Part shown: one piece after another, positions 42,051-50,621 of the stretch
Layout: every line of letters starts with the position of its first letter
Numbering within the stretch: position 1 is the stretch's first letter
Source: JANQOZ01 sp045106555
GTDB taxonomy: Bacteria > Pseudomonadota > Gammaproteobacteria > Xanthomonadales > SZUA-38
Direction: 5' to 3'
Assembly: GCA_045106555.1 (NCBI GenBank)
Contig: JBGCET010000033.1
Location: 16,357-80,356, forward strand
DNA length: 64,000 nt
The notes under the pieces: model-generated
The model's input: only the letters and a program-made list of their open reading frames with translations
Told to the model about the DNA's origin: nothing
The model's database searches: none
Made by a program: the position numbers and the translations under genes

Positions 42051-43385
42051 ATGCCGGTAATTACCTCAAACAGCCCAGTAACCTTCCAGGACCACCTGCC
42101 AGGCAAAACGGACGTGGTGATTGTGGGCGGAGGCATAGCCGGTGTCATGACCGCCTGGTTTTTGCAAAAAGCGGGTAAGCAGGTGTTGATCTGCGAAAAA
42201 GGCCGTATTGCCGGCGAACAGTCCTGCCGTAACTGGGGATTTGTGCGCCAGGCTGGGCGTGACCCTGCGGAACTGCCTATGATGATGGACTGCATGCCTA
42301 TCTGGCAGGCGCTTCAAGATGAGATTGGCGATGACGTAGGTTTCAGACGGCCCGGATCGATATTCATCAGCAAGCACGAAGAGGAGCTCGAGCTATATGG
42401 CAAGTGGGCGGAAAAGATTGGCCAGGCCAACGGGCTAAACACCCGGCTCATATCCAGCAAAGAAGTCCAATTGTTGGTGCCCATGGCGAGCAAAACCTAT
42501 GCGGGCGCTCTTTACACCGAAAACGACGGCTGTGCCGAACCTTTTACCGCAGTACCGGCAATTGCCCGTTGCCTGCACGCCAAGGGTGGCGTGAAGATTC
42601 GCGAAAACTGCGCGGTCCGGTTATTAGATATCGAGGCAGGCCGAGTCGTCGGCGTTCACACCGAAGATGGCACCGTGAAGGCGGATCAGGTGCTCGTGTC
42701 CGGTGGGCTTTGGACAGGCAAGCTCTTGCGAAATCACGGCCTGCATTTCCCCCAGCTGCTTGCCAACACCACCGTTGTCCGCACCGAGCCGGCCACCGAT
42801 CAGCACCCGCTCACCTTTGGCCATACCGACGTGTGTTTTCGTTCCCGGGTTGACGGCGGATATAACCTGATGCCGGGCGAAATCATGGAACACGAGCTAT
42901 GCTTTGACAGCTTCGCTTACGCGTTGCAGTTTGCTCCCGCCCTGAAAAAATACCGTAAGCACACCAGCGTCATCCCTGGCTTTTACGAAGGGTTTGTACG
43001 ACGCCTATTTTCAAAACGTCGCTGGACCAAAGACCAGATCACACCCTTTGAGAAAACCCGTGTACTCAACCCCAGGCATTCAACGCGTCATTTCAAAAAG
43101 ACCCAGCAACGAATCGCTGACCACTTCCCTGACCTCGCCAAGCTGCAGATTGCCGAATCCTGGACTGGCGCCACCGATATGACGCCAGACGTGTTGCCCG
43201 CGTTGGGAGATATTCAGAGGTACCCTGGCCTGTATATAGCCAGCGGCTTAAGCGGACACGGATTTGGACTGGGACCTGGCATCGGCAAAGCGATGGCAAG
43301 CCACATGCTTGGCCAGACAGCTCAATTTGACCTGACCCCGTTTCGATTCGAGCGGTTTTTCGACGGATCAAAACTAGGGTCGTAA
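42051..43385 (+). CDS. FAD-dependent oxidoreductase, DAO/glycine oxidase-like (copy B)
   Basis: A 444-residue paralogue of the protein at 36966-38297. Shared elements are SPVTFQDHLPGKTDVVIVGGG, RIAGEQSCRNWGFVRQAGRDP, SGLSGHGFGLGPGIGKAMA and a common C-terminal FRFERFFDGSKL versus FRYTRFFDGSKI. The two are probably an ancient duplication and may form a pair with the GcvT-family protein between them. The ATG at 42051 lies 10 nt after the racemase stop. The substrate is an amine or D-amino acid, not further defined. Confidence 0.88.
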   Translation: MPVITSNSPVTFQDHLPGKTDVVIVGGGIAGVMTAWFLQKAGKQVLICEKGRIAGEQSCRNWGFVRQAGRDPAELPMMMDCMPIWQALQDEIGDDVGFRRPGSIFISKHEEELELYGKWAEKIGQANGLNTRLISSKEVQLLVPMASKTYAGALYTENDGCAEPFTAVPAIARCLHAKGGVKIRENCAVRLLDIEAGRVVGVHTEDGTVKADQVLVSGGLWTGKLLRNHGLHFPQLLANTTVVRTEPATDQHPLTFGHTDVCFRSRVDGGYNLMPGEIMEHELCFDSFAYALQFAPALKKYRKHTSVIPGFYEGFVRRLFSKRRWTKDQITPFEKTRVLNPRHSTRHFKKTQQRIADHFPDLAKLQIAESWTGATDMTPDVLPALGDIQRYPGLYIASGLSGHGFGLGPGIGKAMASHMLGQTAQFDLTPFRFERFFDGSKLGS

Positions 43386-43395
43386 AACGTTGAGG

Positions 43396-44904
43396 TTAGT
43401 TTTTGTCCTTACCGCTGTACATCGTGACAAAGATGTCGGTGCTGTCAGAAAAGTTCCAGCGACTGGAAACCGTCTTTTCCTTGGTAAAAAACCGCGCGGA
43501 ATCCGGCCCATAAAGAAAGGCCTCGCCGTAGCGGGAGTTTTTCAAACCGCCAAAGTTGTGTGACGCAGAGCATGCCGGTATTGGCACGTTGATGCCCACC
43601 CCACCGGTCTCCACGTTTTCGTAAAACTCCCTGGCCGCGCCACCGTCCTGGGTGAAAATTGACGCGCCATTGCCGTATTGATGGGCGTTAATCATCGCGA
43701 TGCTCTCTCCCAGGCTTCCTGCCCGCACCACGGCTCGGGCCGGGCCAAATATCTCTTCCTGATAATACGGTGAGTCAACGCCCACATGGTCCATCAGCGT
43801 GGCACCCAGAAAGAAACCGTTTTCGAACCCCTCAACGTTCTGCCCGCGACCGTCATTGCGCAGCGTTCCTCCATGACTCAGCCCGGCTTCAATAGCCGCC
43901 TCAATACTCCGTTTGGACTGAGCCGTAATGACCGGCCCAAAACTCGCGTTCGGGTCTGCATAGTGGCCAGGACTAAGCGCTGCCGCTTTCTGGGAAATTC
44001 GATCGACTAGTTGGTCCCCTGTTTTTTCTTCCACCGGCACCAGAACAGAGACCGCCATGCAGCGCTGGCTGGCATCGCCGTAGGCGCCCGAGATAAAGCT
44101 ATCCGCCACAAAATCCAGGTCCGCATCAGGCATCACCACCATGTGGTTCTTGCCCGCGTTGAAACACGCCACCCGCTTCTTGTTTCTGCTGGCCGAGTTG
44201 TAAACGTAGTCGCCAACGGCGCTGGACCCGACAAAACTGATGGCGGCAATATCCGGATGGTTGAGCATGGCATCAACCGCTTCTTTGTCGCCATGCACGA
44301 CGTTCCATACGCCATCGGGCAAACCCGCCTCCTTCCAGAGCTCAGCTAGGCGCAGTGCCGCTGAAGGCACTTTTTCTGACGGCTTCATGATGATGGAATT
44401 ACCACACGCAACGGCCATCGCGCTGGTGAGCAGCGGCACCAGCAGTGGAAAGTTGAAAGGGACAATGCACCCAACCACGCCAACAGGAAAACGTACGGAA
44501 AAGTTGTCGATGTCGCCGCCAATATTGACCGAAAACTCACCCTTGGTAAGTTCACCGGCGCACGCGGCATACTCTAGCGTTTCCAGCGCCCTGCCCACCT
44601 CACCCATGGCATCGCGGTGGTTCTTGCCATGCTCCGTTGAGACCGCCTCGGCTAACGCGTTCGCATCCCGATTGACGAGCTCTCGCATGCGAAAGATTAC
44701 TTCACGGCGAGTTTTCTGCGAAGCCTTACCCCACTTCCGACCCGCATCGCCGGCCACTGTGACTGCCTGATCAACCTCTTCGGCAGATGCCAACGGGCAG
44801 GTCTTCGTGACAATACCTGCTGCAGGGTCATAAACCTGCGCAACGCGGCCGCTGCTGCCGGCCAGGGCTTGACCGTTCACTATGTGGTGGAGTGCTGTCG
44901 TCAT
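43396..44904 (-). CDS. Methylmalonate-semialdehyde dehydrogenase (MmsA)-like CoA-acylating aldehyde dehydrogenase
   Basis: A 502-residue aldehyde dehydrogenase. MmsA-type features are KNHMVVMPDADLDFV, the catalytic Cys in DASQRCMAVSVLVPV, GFFLGATLMDHV and INVPIPACSASHNFGG. The enzyme would convert a semialdehyde to an acyl-CoA using CoA and NAD. It differs from typical MmsA in the INVPIP segment (usually followed by PLAFHSFGG), so the substrate may not be methylmalonate semialdehyde. It is 31 nt downstream of the DUF2817 gene. Confidence 0.87.
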   Translation of the reverse strand: MTTALHHIVNGQALAGSSGRVAQVYDPAAGIVTKTCPLASAEEVDQAVTVAGDAGRKWGKASQKTRREVIFRMRELVNRDANALAEAVSTEHGKNHRDAMGEVGRALETLEYAACAGELTKGEFSVNIGGDIDNFSVRFPVGVVGCIVPFNFPLLVPLLTSAMAVACGNSIIMKPSEKVPSAALRLAELWKEAGLPDGVWNVVHGDKEAVDAMLNHPDIAAISFVGSSAVGDYVYNSASRNKKRVACFNAGKNHMVVMPDADLDFVADSFISGAYGDASQRCMAVSVLVPVEEKTGDQLVDRISQKAAALSPGHYADPNASFGPVITAQSKRSIEAAIEAGLSHGGTLRNDGRGQNVEGFENGFFLGATLMDHVGVDSPYYQEEIFGPARAVVRAGSLGESIAMINAHQYGNGASIFTQDGGAAREFYENVETGGVGINVPIPACSASHNFGGLKNSRYGEAFLYGPDSARFFTKEKTVSSRWNFSDSTDIFVTMYSGKDKN

Positions 44905-44935
44905 CGAATATCTTTCCTATTGAGTTAACCGGGGC

Positions 44936-46021
44936 TTAACTGCCGCGAAGTCCCGCTGCGGTCTTCTGAATTAACCAGCACCCATGTTCCCACACGCTGC
45001 TGTGCCACTGGGGCGTATTGCCGTACAGCGCGTCAAGCATTTCCTGTTTAATCTCCCGGCCCTTGTCGCTGTCTAAAACGCCCTTGGCATGAAGCCAGTT
45101 ATCCATAATCAATGCGAAAAGGACACGCTGGATGCCAACAGTGCCATACTCAACGACCAGAGCGAGGGATTCCTGATCAGGCAGCAATCTGGATACTCCC
45201 GACATCAGCGCGCCACCACGCTGGTGGTCAATCTCATCGTTGTTCATCTCCTCCATGTCGCCGGCGACGGTGTTGTCGTACCAGCGCTGGAACAGTTCAT
45301 GTTCGGACGAGCTCTTGCCATACAGATGCAGGATAGTGCCTTCGCCAAACTCTCCGACACCCGTATGGAAATCCAGCAGCATGGCGCGCTTTTGACCCGC
45401 CACCAACGGCGGCAGGTGTTCCCACATTGTGCGGCGGGACCAGACCGGTTTATGCCCGCCGTAGAAAATGCCTTGAGGATCGATGCGCTGACCCGCCAGC
45501 GCGACAGTCGCAAACTTCTGCGCGCCGTTCTCGGCAATCCAGTCCAGGATGGCCTGCCGCGCGCTGTCATCAAAATCCTCCGGCAACAGCAGTTCCCGCA
45601 CGGTCTCGTACTCTTCATTGCTGGGATAGGGCTCGTCGAAATCGCAGTAGTTGCGATTAATATCGATATTATCCTCGTTCACCCGACGCAACCACGCCCA
45701 GCCGTGGGGATTGTGCCCGTGAACAAATACCAGCCGGGTATCTTCCAGCGCATCGAGTTCCTGGGGCGAAGACAGTAACTGGACCTGAACACCAGACCCG
45801 CAAAAGGCCTCTGGCCCGTGGGTGCCAGACACCACGATGACGGCGTTTTCGGCATCTTCTGGCCCTAACGTGGCGAAGTCCATGTGGAGTTCTTGACCGT
45901 CAGGTCCCGTCAAGGGATGCAGCGCAGACTTGACCTGAGCGCCAGCCGCAGCCGCTGTTGTTAGGAACTTGGCCCTCGCTTCATCGTAGTTGTCGGAAAA
46001 AGCGTCAGAAACATTGTGCAT
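44936..46021 (-). CDS. DUF2817 family M14-like zinc hydrolase (copy 2)
   Basis: A 361-residue paralogue of the protein at 14782-15882. It keeps the zinc-site pattern THGPEAFCG (H-x-x-E), MLLDFHTGVGE and LALVVEYGTVG, and NIDINRNYCDF like the NRN of M14 enzymes. It probably cleaves an amide bond of an N-acylated amino acid or related conjugate. It precedes the MmsA-like gene and is divergent from a lipoprotein/deacylase pair. Confidence 0.8.
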   Translation of the reverse strand: MHNVSDAFSDNYDEARAKFLTTAAAAGAQVKSALHPLTGPDGQELHMDFATLGPEDAENAVIVVSGTHGPEAFCGSGVQVQLLSSPQELDALEDTRLVFVHGHNPHGWAWLRRVNEDNIDINRNYCDFDEPYPSNEEYETVRELLLPEDFDDSARQAILDWIAENGAQKFATVALAGQRIDPQGIFYGGHKPVWSRRTMWEHLPPLVAGQKRAMLLDFHTGVGEFGEGTILHLYGKSSSEHELFQRWYDNTVAGDMEEMNNDEIDHQRGGALMSGVSRLLPDQESLALVVEYGTVGIQRVLFALIMDNWLHAKGVLDSDKGREIKQEMLDALYGNTPQWHSSVWEHGCWLIQKTAAGLRGS

Positions 46022-46151
46022 TGCGTCGCTCCGAAAAATTTATCGAGCCCGTGCTGAGCTTTAACGTCAACATATACGGCCCCTGCGCAGCCGTTGGGTC
46101 ATTGCCGTCACGGCGTAGGTCGTTTCGCATAATCATTTCGATTGCACGGCG

Positions 46152-46165
46152 AATTTGTCCAAATT
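46152..46165. promoter_or_regulatory. Palindrome AATTTG-TC-CAAATT between divergent genes
   Basis: A perfect 6-bp inverted repeat with a 2-bp centre lies in the 227-nt gap between the divergent DUF2817 gene and the lipoprotein gene. Its shape suits a dimeric regulator. No regulator gene is adjacent. Confidence 0.4.
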
Positions 46166-46248
46166 GACTTAGCCACCGCACTGAATTGATCTGCGGAAAG
46201 CTCCTCACAAGCCTACACTCGGCAGACGTTAACGATACGAGACCACCC

Positions 46249-46923
46249 GTGACCATTCGTCAAACTCTCCTGGTATGTGCCTCTTGCAGCCTGTTTTTCG
46301 CAAGCCTCTCAGGCTGCGCGCAGACTGCTAATGGCTCTGTTTCAGCGGAACGGCCAAAGTTGATGAAGCGCCTACCCAAACCCCTGGGGGACGTCTCTGG
46401 ACAGGTGAACAACGACCCACAATATGTCAGCGACCATATTGCTATTCGTAACCTGCTTTCTGCCTACGGCCACGTGCTGGATGACGACCACTACGACACC
46501 TTCATGGCAATGTTTTCGCAGGACAACCCCGTGCTGCAAATCAGCGTTCCCTGTTGGGCCAATTTCGAAATTGTGGGACAAAAGAACATTCTTGAGTTTG
46601 TGCATACCCGATTTAAGGGTCGGAAGGTTTTTCTTCAGGGCCGACATACGATGGCAATGATTCATGTTGCCTCGCAAACAAGCGCTACCGCCACAGCCAG
46701 AGCTCAGGCCGTGTTAAGTGTGACCCCCAATGATGGCCAGTCAGTGGCGGTTGTTGGCCGTGCCAGCTATAACTTCTGGCTGGAAAAACACGATAACGCC
46801 TGGAAAGTGGCAAAGCTCTACATCGAATTAGACTCACCACTGACGCCCCACAGCTTGCCGGAAACTACCTTTTATGAGGCGGACAATCGGTCAATGTGCA
46901 GCGTAGACAAGAAGGATCCATGA
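46249..46923 (+). CDS. SnoaL-like domain lipoprotein
   Basis: About 224 residues. The start at GTG 46249 gives a classical lipoprotein signal peptide with the lipobox LSGC (Cys23); a longer open frame begins with TTG at 46186. The mature part contains a SnoaL/NTF2-like fold: AIRNLLSAYGHVLDDDHYDTFMAMFS and later VVGRASYNFWLEKHDNAWKVAKL. It probably sits at the membrane and binds a small molecule or acts as a lyase. It ends 1 nt before the deacylase gene, suggesting one operon. Confidence 0.8.
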   Translation: MTIRQTLLVCASCSLFFASLSGCAQTANGSVSAERPKLMKRLPKPLGDVSGQVNNDPQYVSDHIAIRNLLSAYGHVLDDDHYDTFMAMFSQDNPVLQISVPCWANFEIVGQKNILEFVHTRFKGRKVFLQGRHTMAMIHVASQTSATATARAQAVLSVTPNDGQSVAVVGRASYNFWLEKHDNAWKVAKLYIELDSPLTPHSLPETTFYEADNRSMCSVDKKDP

Positions 46924-46924
46924 C

Positions 46925-48625
46925 ATGGCACTAGATATCATTATTCGCGGTGGCAGCGTCTACGACGGCACTGGCAGTGAGCCTGTTACGGCAGATATCG
47001 GTATAGCGAACGGTGTCATCAGCGAGGTTGGCCAGATTGCCGACAAGGCCCACCAAACCATTGATGCCAACGGCGCGATCGTTACCCCGGGATTTGTCGA
47101 CATTCATACCCACTACGACGCTCAGGCCACCTGGTGCGACCGTTTGATTCCCTCCAACGATCACGGTGTAACCACCGCCATCATGGGCAACTGCGGGGTG
47201 GGATTTGCCCCTGTCAGGCCGGCCGACCATGATTTGTTGATCGACCTGATGGAAGGTGTAGAAGACATTCCCGAAGTGGTCATGAAGGAGGGCCTGAACT
47301 GGCAGTGGGAATCTTTTGAGGAGTTCATGGACTACCTTGGTGCCCGCCAATACGATATGGACCCGGGGGCTCAGCTTCCCCATGCCGCCATGCGTGTCTA
47401 TGTAATGGGTGAACGCGGGCTTAATCGTGAACCTGCCAACGCTGACGATATTGCCAAGATGCGAAAGATCACCGAATCGGCCATGCATGCTGGCGCGATT
47501 GGTTTTTCAACCTCCCGCTGGCTGCACCATAAGTCCGCCTCGGGCGAACAAACCCCGTCTATCCATGCAGAGGTCAATGAGCTGGTCGGTATTGGTCTGG
47601 GCATGAAGGATGCCGGGCGCGGTGTCTTTCAAGCCATCTCCGAATTTGGCAGCCTCGATGATGAGTTCGATATTCTGCGCCAGGTTGCTGAGAAGTCCGA
47701 CCGGCCACTGTCCATGTCTGTTGGCGAGGGCTTAAGTTCAGTGGACTGGCGAGACGTCATGTCCAGCATCGAAAAGGCGAATGCTGACGGCCTGGAAATG
47801 CGCGGTCAGATTGCCCCTCGAGCCATTGGCGTCATCATGGGTTTGACGGCTTCTCTGTCGCCCTTTTCCCCGCGAGAAAGTTACCGTGAGGTTCTCTCCC
47901 TGCCGTTTGACGAGCGCCTTCGCGCCCTGTCAGATCCCCAGCGCCGCGCCAAGATCCTGTCGGAAACCACCGACGAATTCCATCAACGGCTGGAAAAATT
48001 GATCGATGGCGGAAACTGGATCTGGGAAATGGGAAAAACCCCGGATTACGAGCCCGGTCCCGAAGACTCACTCGCAGCAAGAGCCGCTCGCGCGGGAATG
48101 GACGCCGAAGAATTCATGTATGACCGAATGCTGGCCAACGATGGCCAGACGCTGTTTTATTCCGCTCGCGCCAACTATGACGACGGCAATTTCGACGTCT
48201 GCCGAGAGCAGATCCTGCATCCAGACACGGTAATGGGTCTCGGCGACGGCGGCGCACACGTTGGCCTGATCTGTGACGCCAGTTTCACCACCACCCTGCT
48301 TACCCACTGGGGTCGGGATCGCAGCCGGGGAAAAGGCATCGACCTGCCCTTCCTGGTCAAGAAACAAACCAGCGATACCGCGCGCGCCGTTGGTCTGACC
48401 GACCGAGGAATCATCAAGCCAGGACTGAAAGCAGACATCAATGTGATCGACTTCGAAAACCTGCGTGTTCATACACCAAAGGTTGTGCATGACCTGCCTG
48501 CCGGCGGGGCCCGGTTTCAGCAGGGCTCAAGCGGTTATCTTGCGACCCTCGTCAGTGGAAAGATGACCTATGAAAATGGACATGCGACCGATGCGCTGCC
48601 AGGCCGGTTGATTCGGGCACATTAG
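46925..48625 (+). CDS. N-acyl-D-amino-acid deacylase-type amidohydrolase
   Basis: A 566-residue amidohydrolase-family-3 protein. The metal site begins FVDIHTHYDAQATWCD, with the conserved Cys in IMGNCGVGFAPVRP, and the Asp/His pair near VMGLGDGGAHVGLICDAS. It resembles D-aminoacylases, which release D-amino acids from N-acyl forms. The His ligands of the central barrel are less clear than in true D-aminoacylase, so another amide or ester is possible. Its product would suit the DadA/DAO-like enzymes nearby. Confidence 0.85.
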   Translation: MALDIIIRGGSVYDGTGSEPVTADIGIANGVISEVGQIADKAHQTIDANGAIVTPGFVDIHTHYDAQATWCDRLIPSNDHGVTTAIMGNCGVGFAPVRPADHDLLIDLMEGVEDIPEVVMKEGLNWQWESFEEFMDYLGARQYDMDPGAQLPHAAMRVYVMGERGLNREPANADDIAKMRKITESAMHAGAIGFSTSRWLHHKSASGEQTPSIHAEVNELVGIGLGMKDAGRGVFQAISEFGSLDDEFDILRQVAEKSDRPLSMSVGEGLSSVDWRDVMSSIEKANADGLEMRGQIAPRAIGVIMGLTASLSPFSPRESYREVLSLPFDERLRALSDPQRRAKILSETTDEFHQRLEKLIDGGNWIWEMGKTPDYEPGPEDSLAARAARAGMDAEEFMYDRMLANDGQTLFYSARANYDDGNFDVCREQILHPDTVMGLGDGGAHVGLICDASFTTTLLTHWGRDRSRGKGIDLPFLVKKQTSDTARAVGLTDRGIIKPGLKADINVIDFENLRVHTPKVVHDLPAGGARFQQGSSGYLATLVSGKMTYENGHATDALPGRLIRAH

Positions 48626-48883
48626 TGGACTGAAAAATGAGTGTCGGTTCCGTCCTGGTTGGTAGAAGCAGAAAATAGCAACAGCACAATTAATTTTAAT
48701 GACGACGATATCTGATGCAGGGGGATTGAAGAATTTTGGCTATTCCTCACGCAAGCCATGCGCCATAACCCTTAAGGCAGACATCTGCTGAATGCATCTC
48801 CACCTTCTCATTGTCGGTGTCCGACAGCGTCCAAGTGGTTCAGAAATTGCCCTTAATAGTGCGGAAATGCGCGAATGTGCCGT

Positions 48884-50077
48884 CTAGGGCGCAAAACAGC
48901 TGGTGCCAACCACATCCGCCAACTTAACCACCGCATGGGTTTTGGTGCCATCAAGACCATCGATGACAAATTCTCCTGCGCCACATTCCGTCACGGTCAT
49001 TGAAAGCGTACCCCATTGTTCCAGCTGCGAGCCAGGAATCGGTTGCTGAAAAGTCCCGCCGTTACCCACCGACATCGTAAGGGAGATCGGTTGATTGAGC
49101 GCCGGGCGATCCGCCAGCAGCTCTGAAATCAGCCACAAACGATTACCGTTGCTGTCATACCCGTAATAAAACACCGTGATGCCGCCAGCGGACTGAACGA
49201 TATCGTAGCCTTCTCCGTCAAACGCCGGATCAAACCACAGCCCCGCCAGGGTAATAAAAGTGTCTGCAGAGGCCAGTGACGCCATTTCGGTCTTGCTCAG
49301 AGGCGCCAATGGCGTGTTTCCTGCGGGATCGAACTCGGCATTAAGCTTGGCAATAGCCGCGTTGGTGATGACGCCCTGCCCAAGGCTGGATGGGTGAATG
49401 GGGTCCGCCCAGGTGCACGTTGGGCAACTGATGACATCACCGAAGGTTGGCGAAGGAACCTGAACTTCGCCATCCACCGCAAAGCCCTCAGGTTGAGCGC
49501 CGAGGATATCGAACACGGTAAAAACATCAACCACCGTTGCCCCTCTGTTCATCGCAATGGCATTGAGCCGGTCTCGCCACTGGTCACTGGCCTGGCGAAT
49601 CGCATCGTTGGACCCGACCTGCTGAATCACGCCCGGCACCTGGGCAATGTCAGGCAAGTTAAACACCACCACCGTGATGCCAGCATCGGCCAGCGTAGAG
49701 ACAATCAGATCAACGTTAGACTCCAGCGTATCCAGGAAATCCAGATTGCCGAGAATGATCGCTGGGGCCGCGTCGAGGAAGTCGTTGCCGCCAATCCATA
49801 GCAACGCCAGGTCGCCCTCACCAAATGACGCCGCGGCCTCCGTGTGCTGACCGCCATTGATCAGCGAGGTTGATGTTGAGCCTCCGACCGCAAGTTTGGT
49901 CAACGGCGCGCCAATTCGGCTAGCTAGCTGATCGGAAACCAGTGGGCTTCTAGCCCCTACCGGATCATCCAGCAGACTGTCGCCCAGAGACACTATTCGG
50001 TTAAAACTGACGGCCTGTGCCGACACCGACAGGAGCAAAAAAACCAGGGCCAAACAGCAACGATAGGTAGCGATCAT
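48884..50077 (-). CDS. Secreted GDSL/SGNH esterase with C-terminal beta domain
   Basis: A 397-residue protein with a signal peptide (MIATYRCCLALVFLLLSVSAQA). SGNH blocks are visible: IVSLGDSLLDD (block I), LLWIGGNDFLD (block III) and ADPIHPSSLGQ (block V, catalytic Asp-x-x-His). The last ~120 residues form a separate domain (GLWFDPAFDGEGYDI, TVFYYGYDSNGNRLWLIS) that recurs in secreted proteins of gammaproteobacteria. It likely hydrolyses esters outside the inner membrane. The 258 nt before it (48626-48883) hold no gene. Confidence 0.87.
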   Translation of the reverse strand: MIATYRCCLALVFLLLSVSAQAVSFNRIVSLGDSLLDDPVGARSPLVSDQLASRIGAPLTKLAVGGSTSTSLINGGQHTEAAASFGEGDLALLWIGGNDFLDAAPAIILGNLDFLDTLESNVDLIVSTLADAGITVVVFNLPDIAQVPGVIQQVGSNDAIRQASDQWRDRLNAIAMNRGATVVDVFTVFDILGAQPEGFAVDGEVQVPSPTFGDVISCPTCTWADPIHPSSLGQGVITNAAIAKLNAEFDPAGNTPLAPLSKTEMASLASADTFITLAGLWFDPAFDGEGYDIVQSAGGITVFYYGYDSNGNRLWLISELLADRPALNQPISLTMSVGNGGTFQQPIPGSQLEQWGTLSMTVTECGAGEFVIDGLDGTKTHAVVKLADVVGTSCFAP

Positions 50078-50113
50078 GAATGGAGTGCTCCAAGACAGTG
50101 GGTGATTTAGACG

Positions 50114-50560
50114 TTGATATGCGTGATGTTGCCCCCTTATTCTGCCAGATGTCGTTTGTATGAACAGACCCGAGAGACCAGTTTACCCTTACCGCCGGAA
50201 CACGCTGCGAAACCGCAGCCTAAACCAACGGCCAATTTGCAACCCGCAGCGCAGGACCTGACCCAGGCGCAGGCGGTGATTTATGCGCTGCTAATCGCGA
50301 GCAAAAACTCAGAGACAGAATCAACTTCCGCACTAAAGGCTCTGGATATCGCCTATCGACCTATAACGAACCGGACAGCCCCTATAGACCAGTCACTAAA
50401 AGTCGCTACCGCCCTTAGCAGGGTATCCCAGGAGACACTGTGCGCTGGACTAGCTGCGACGTTTCAGCACGACGACCAAAACACGGCCGAAAAAGTTGAA
50501 CTCATGAACCTTCTGTGCCAATTGATTGGATGCCCGGCCGCAGCGTACGTTCGACAATGA
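50114..50560 (+). CDS. Small hypothetical protein
   Basis: A 148-residue open frame divergent from the GDSL gene. The first 40 residues are Pro- and basic-rich; the remainder is helical, with repeated Leu/Ala (TQAQAVIYALLIASKNSETESTSALKALDIAYRP). I recognise no family and no signal peptide. The frame ends before the convergent CheW-type gene. It may start at a later codon. Coding is likely but not certain. Confidence 0.45.
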   Translation: MICVMLPPYSARCRLYEQTRETSLPLPPEHAAKPQPKPTANLQPAAQDLTQAQAVIYALLIASKNSETESTSALKALDIAYRPITNRTAPIDQSLKVATALSRVSQETLCAGLAATFQHDDQNTAEKVELMNLLCQLIGCPAAAYVRQ

Positions 50561-50621
50561 GGCTACGTCAGGAATTGTTGAACAGTTACTATGGCAACAA
50601 AAACCCGGTGCAGCTTGAACC

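Noticed and set aside
48626..48883. Gap between the deacylase and GDSL genes examined for an RNA or small gene
   Set aside because: No open frame with family features, no strong hairpin with T-run, and no tRNA-like pattern was visible.
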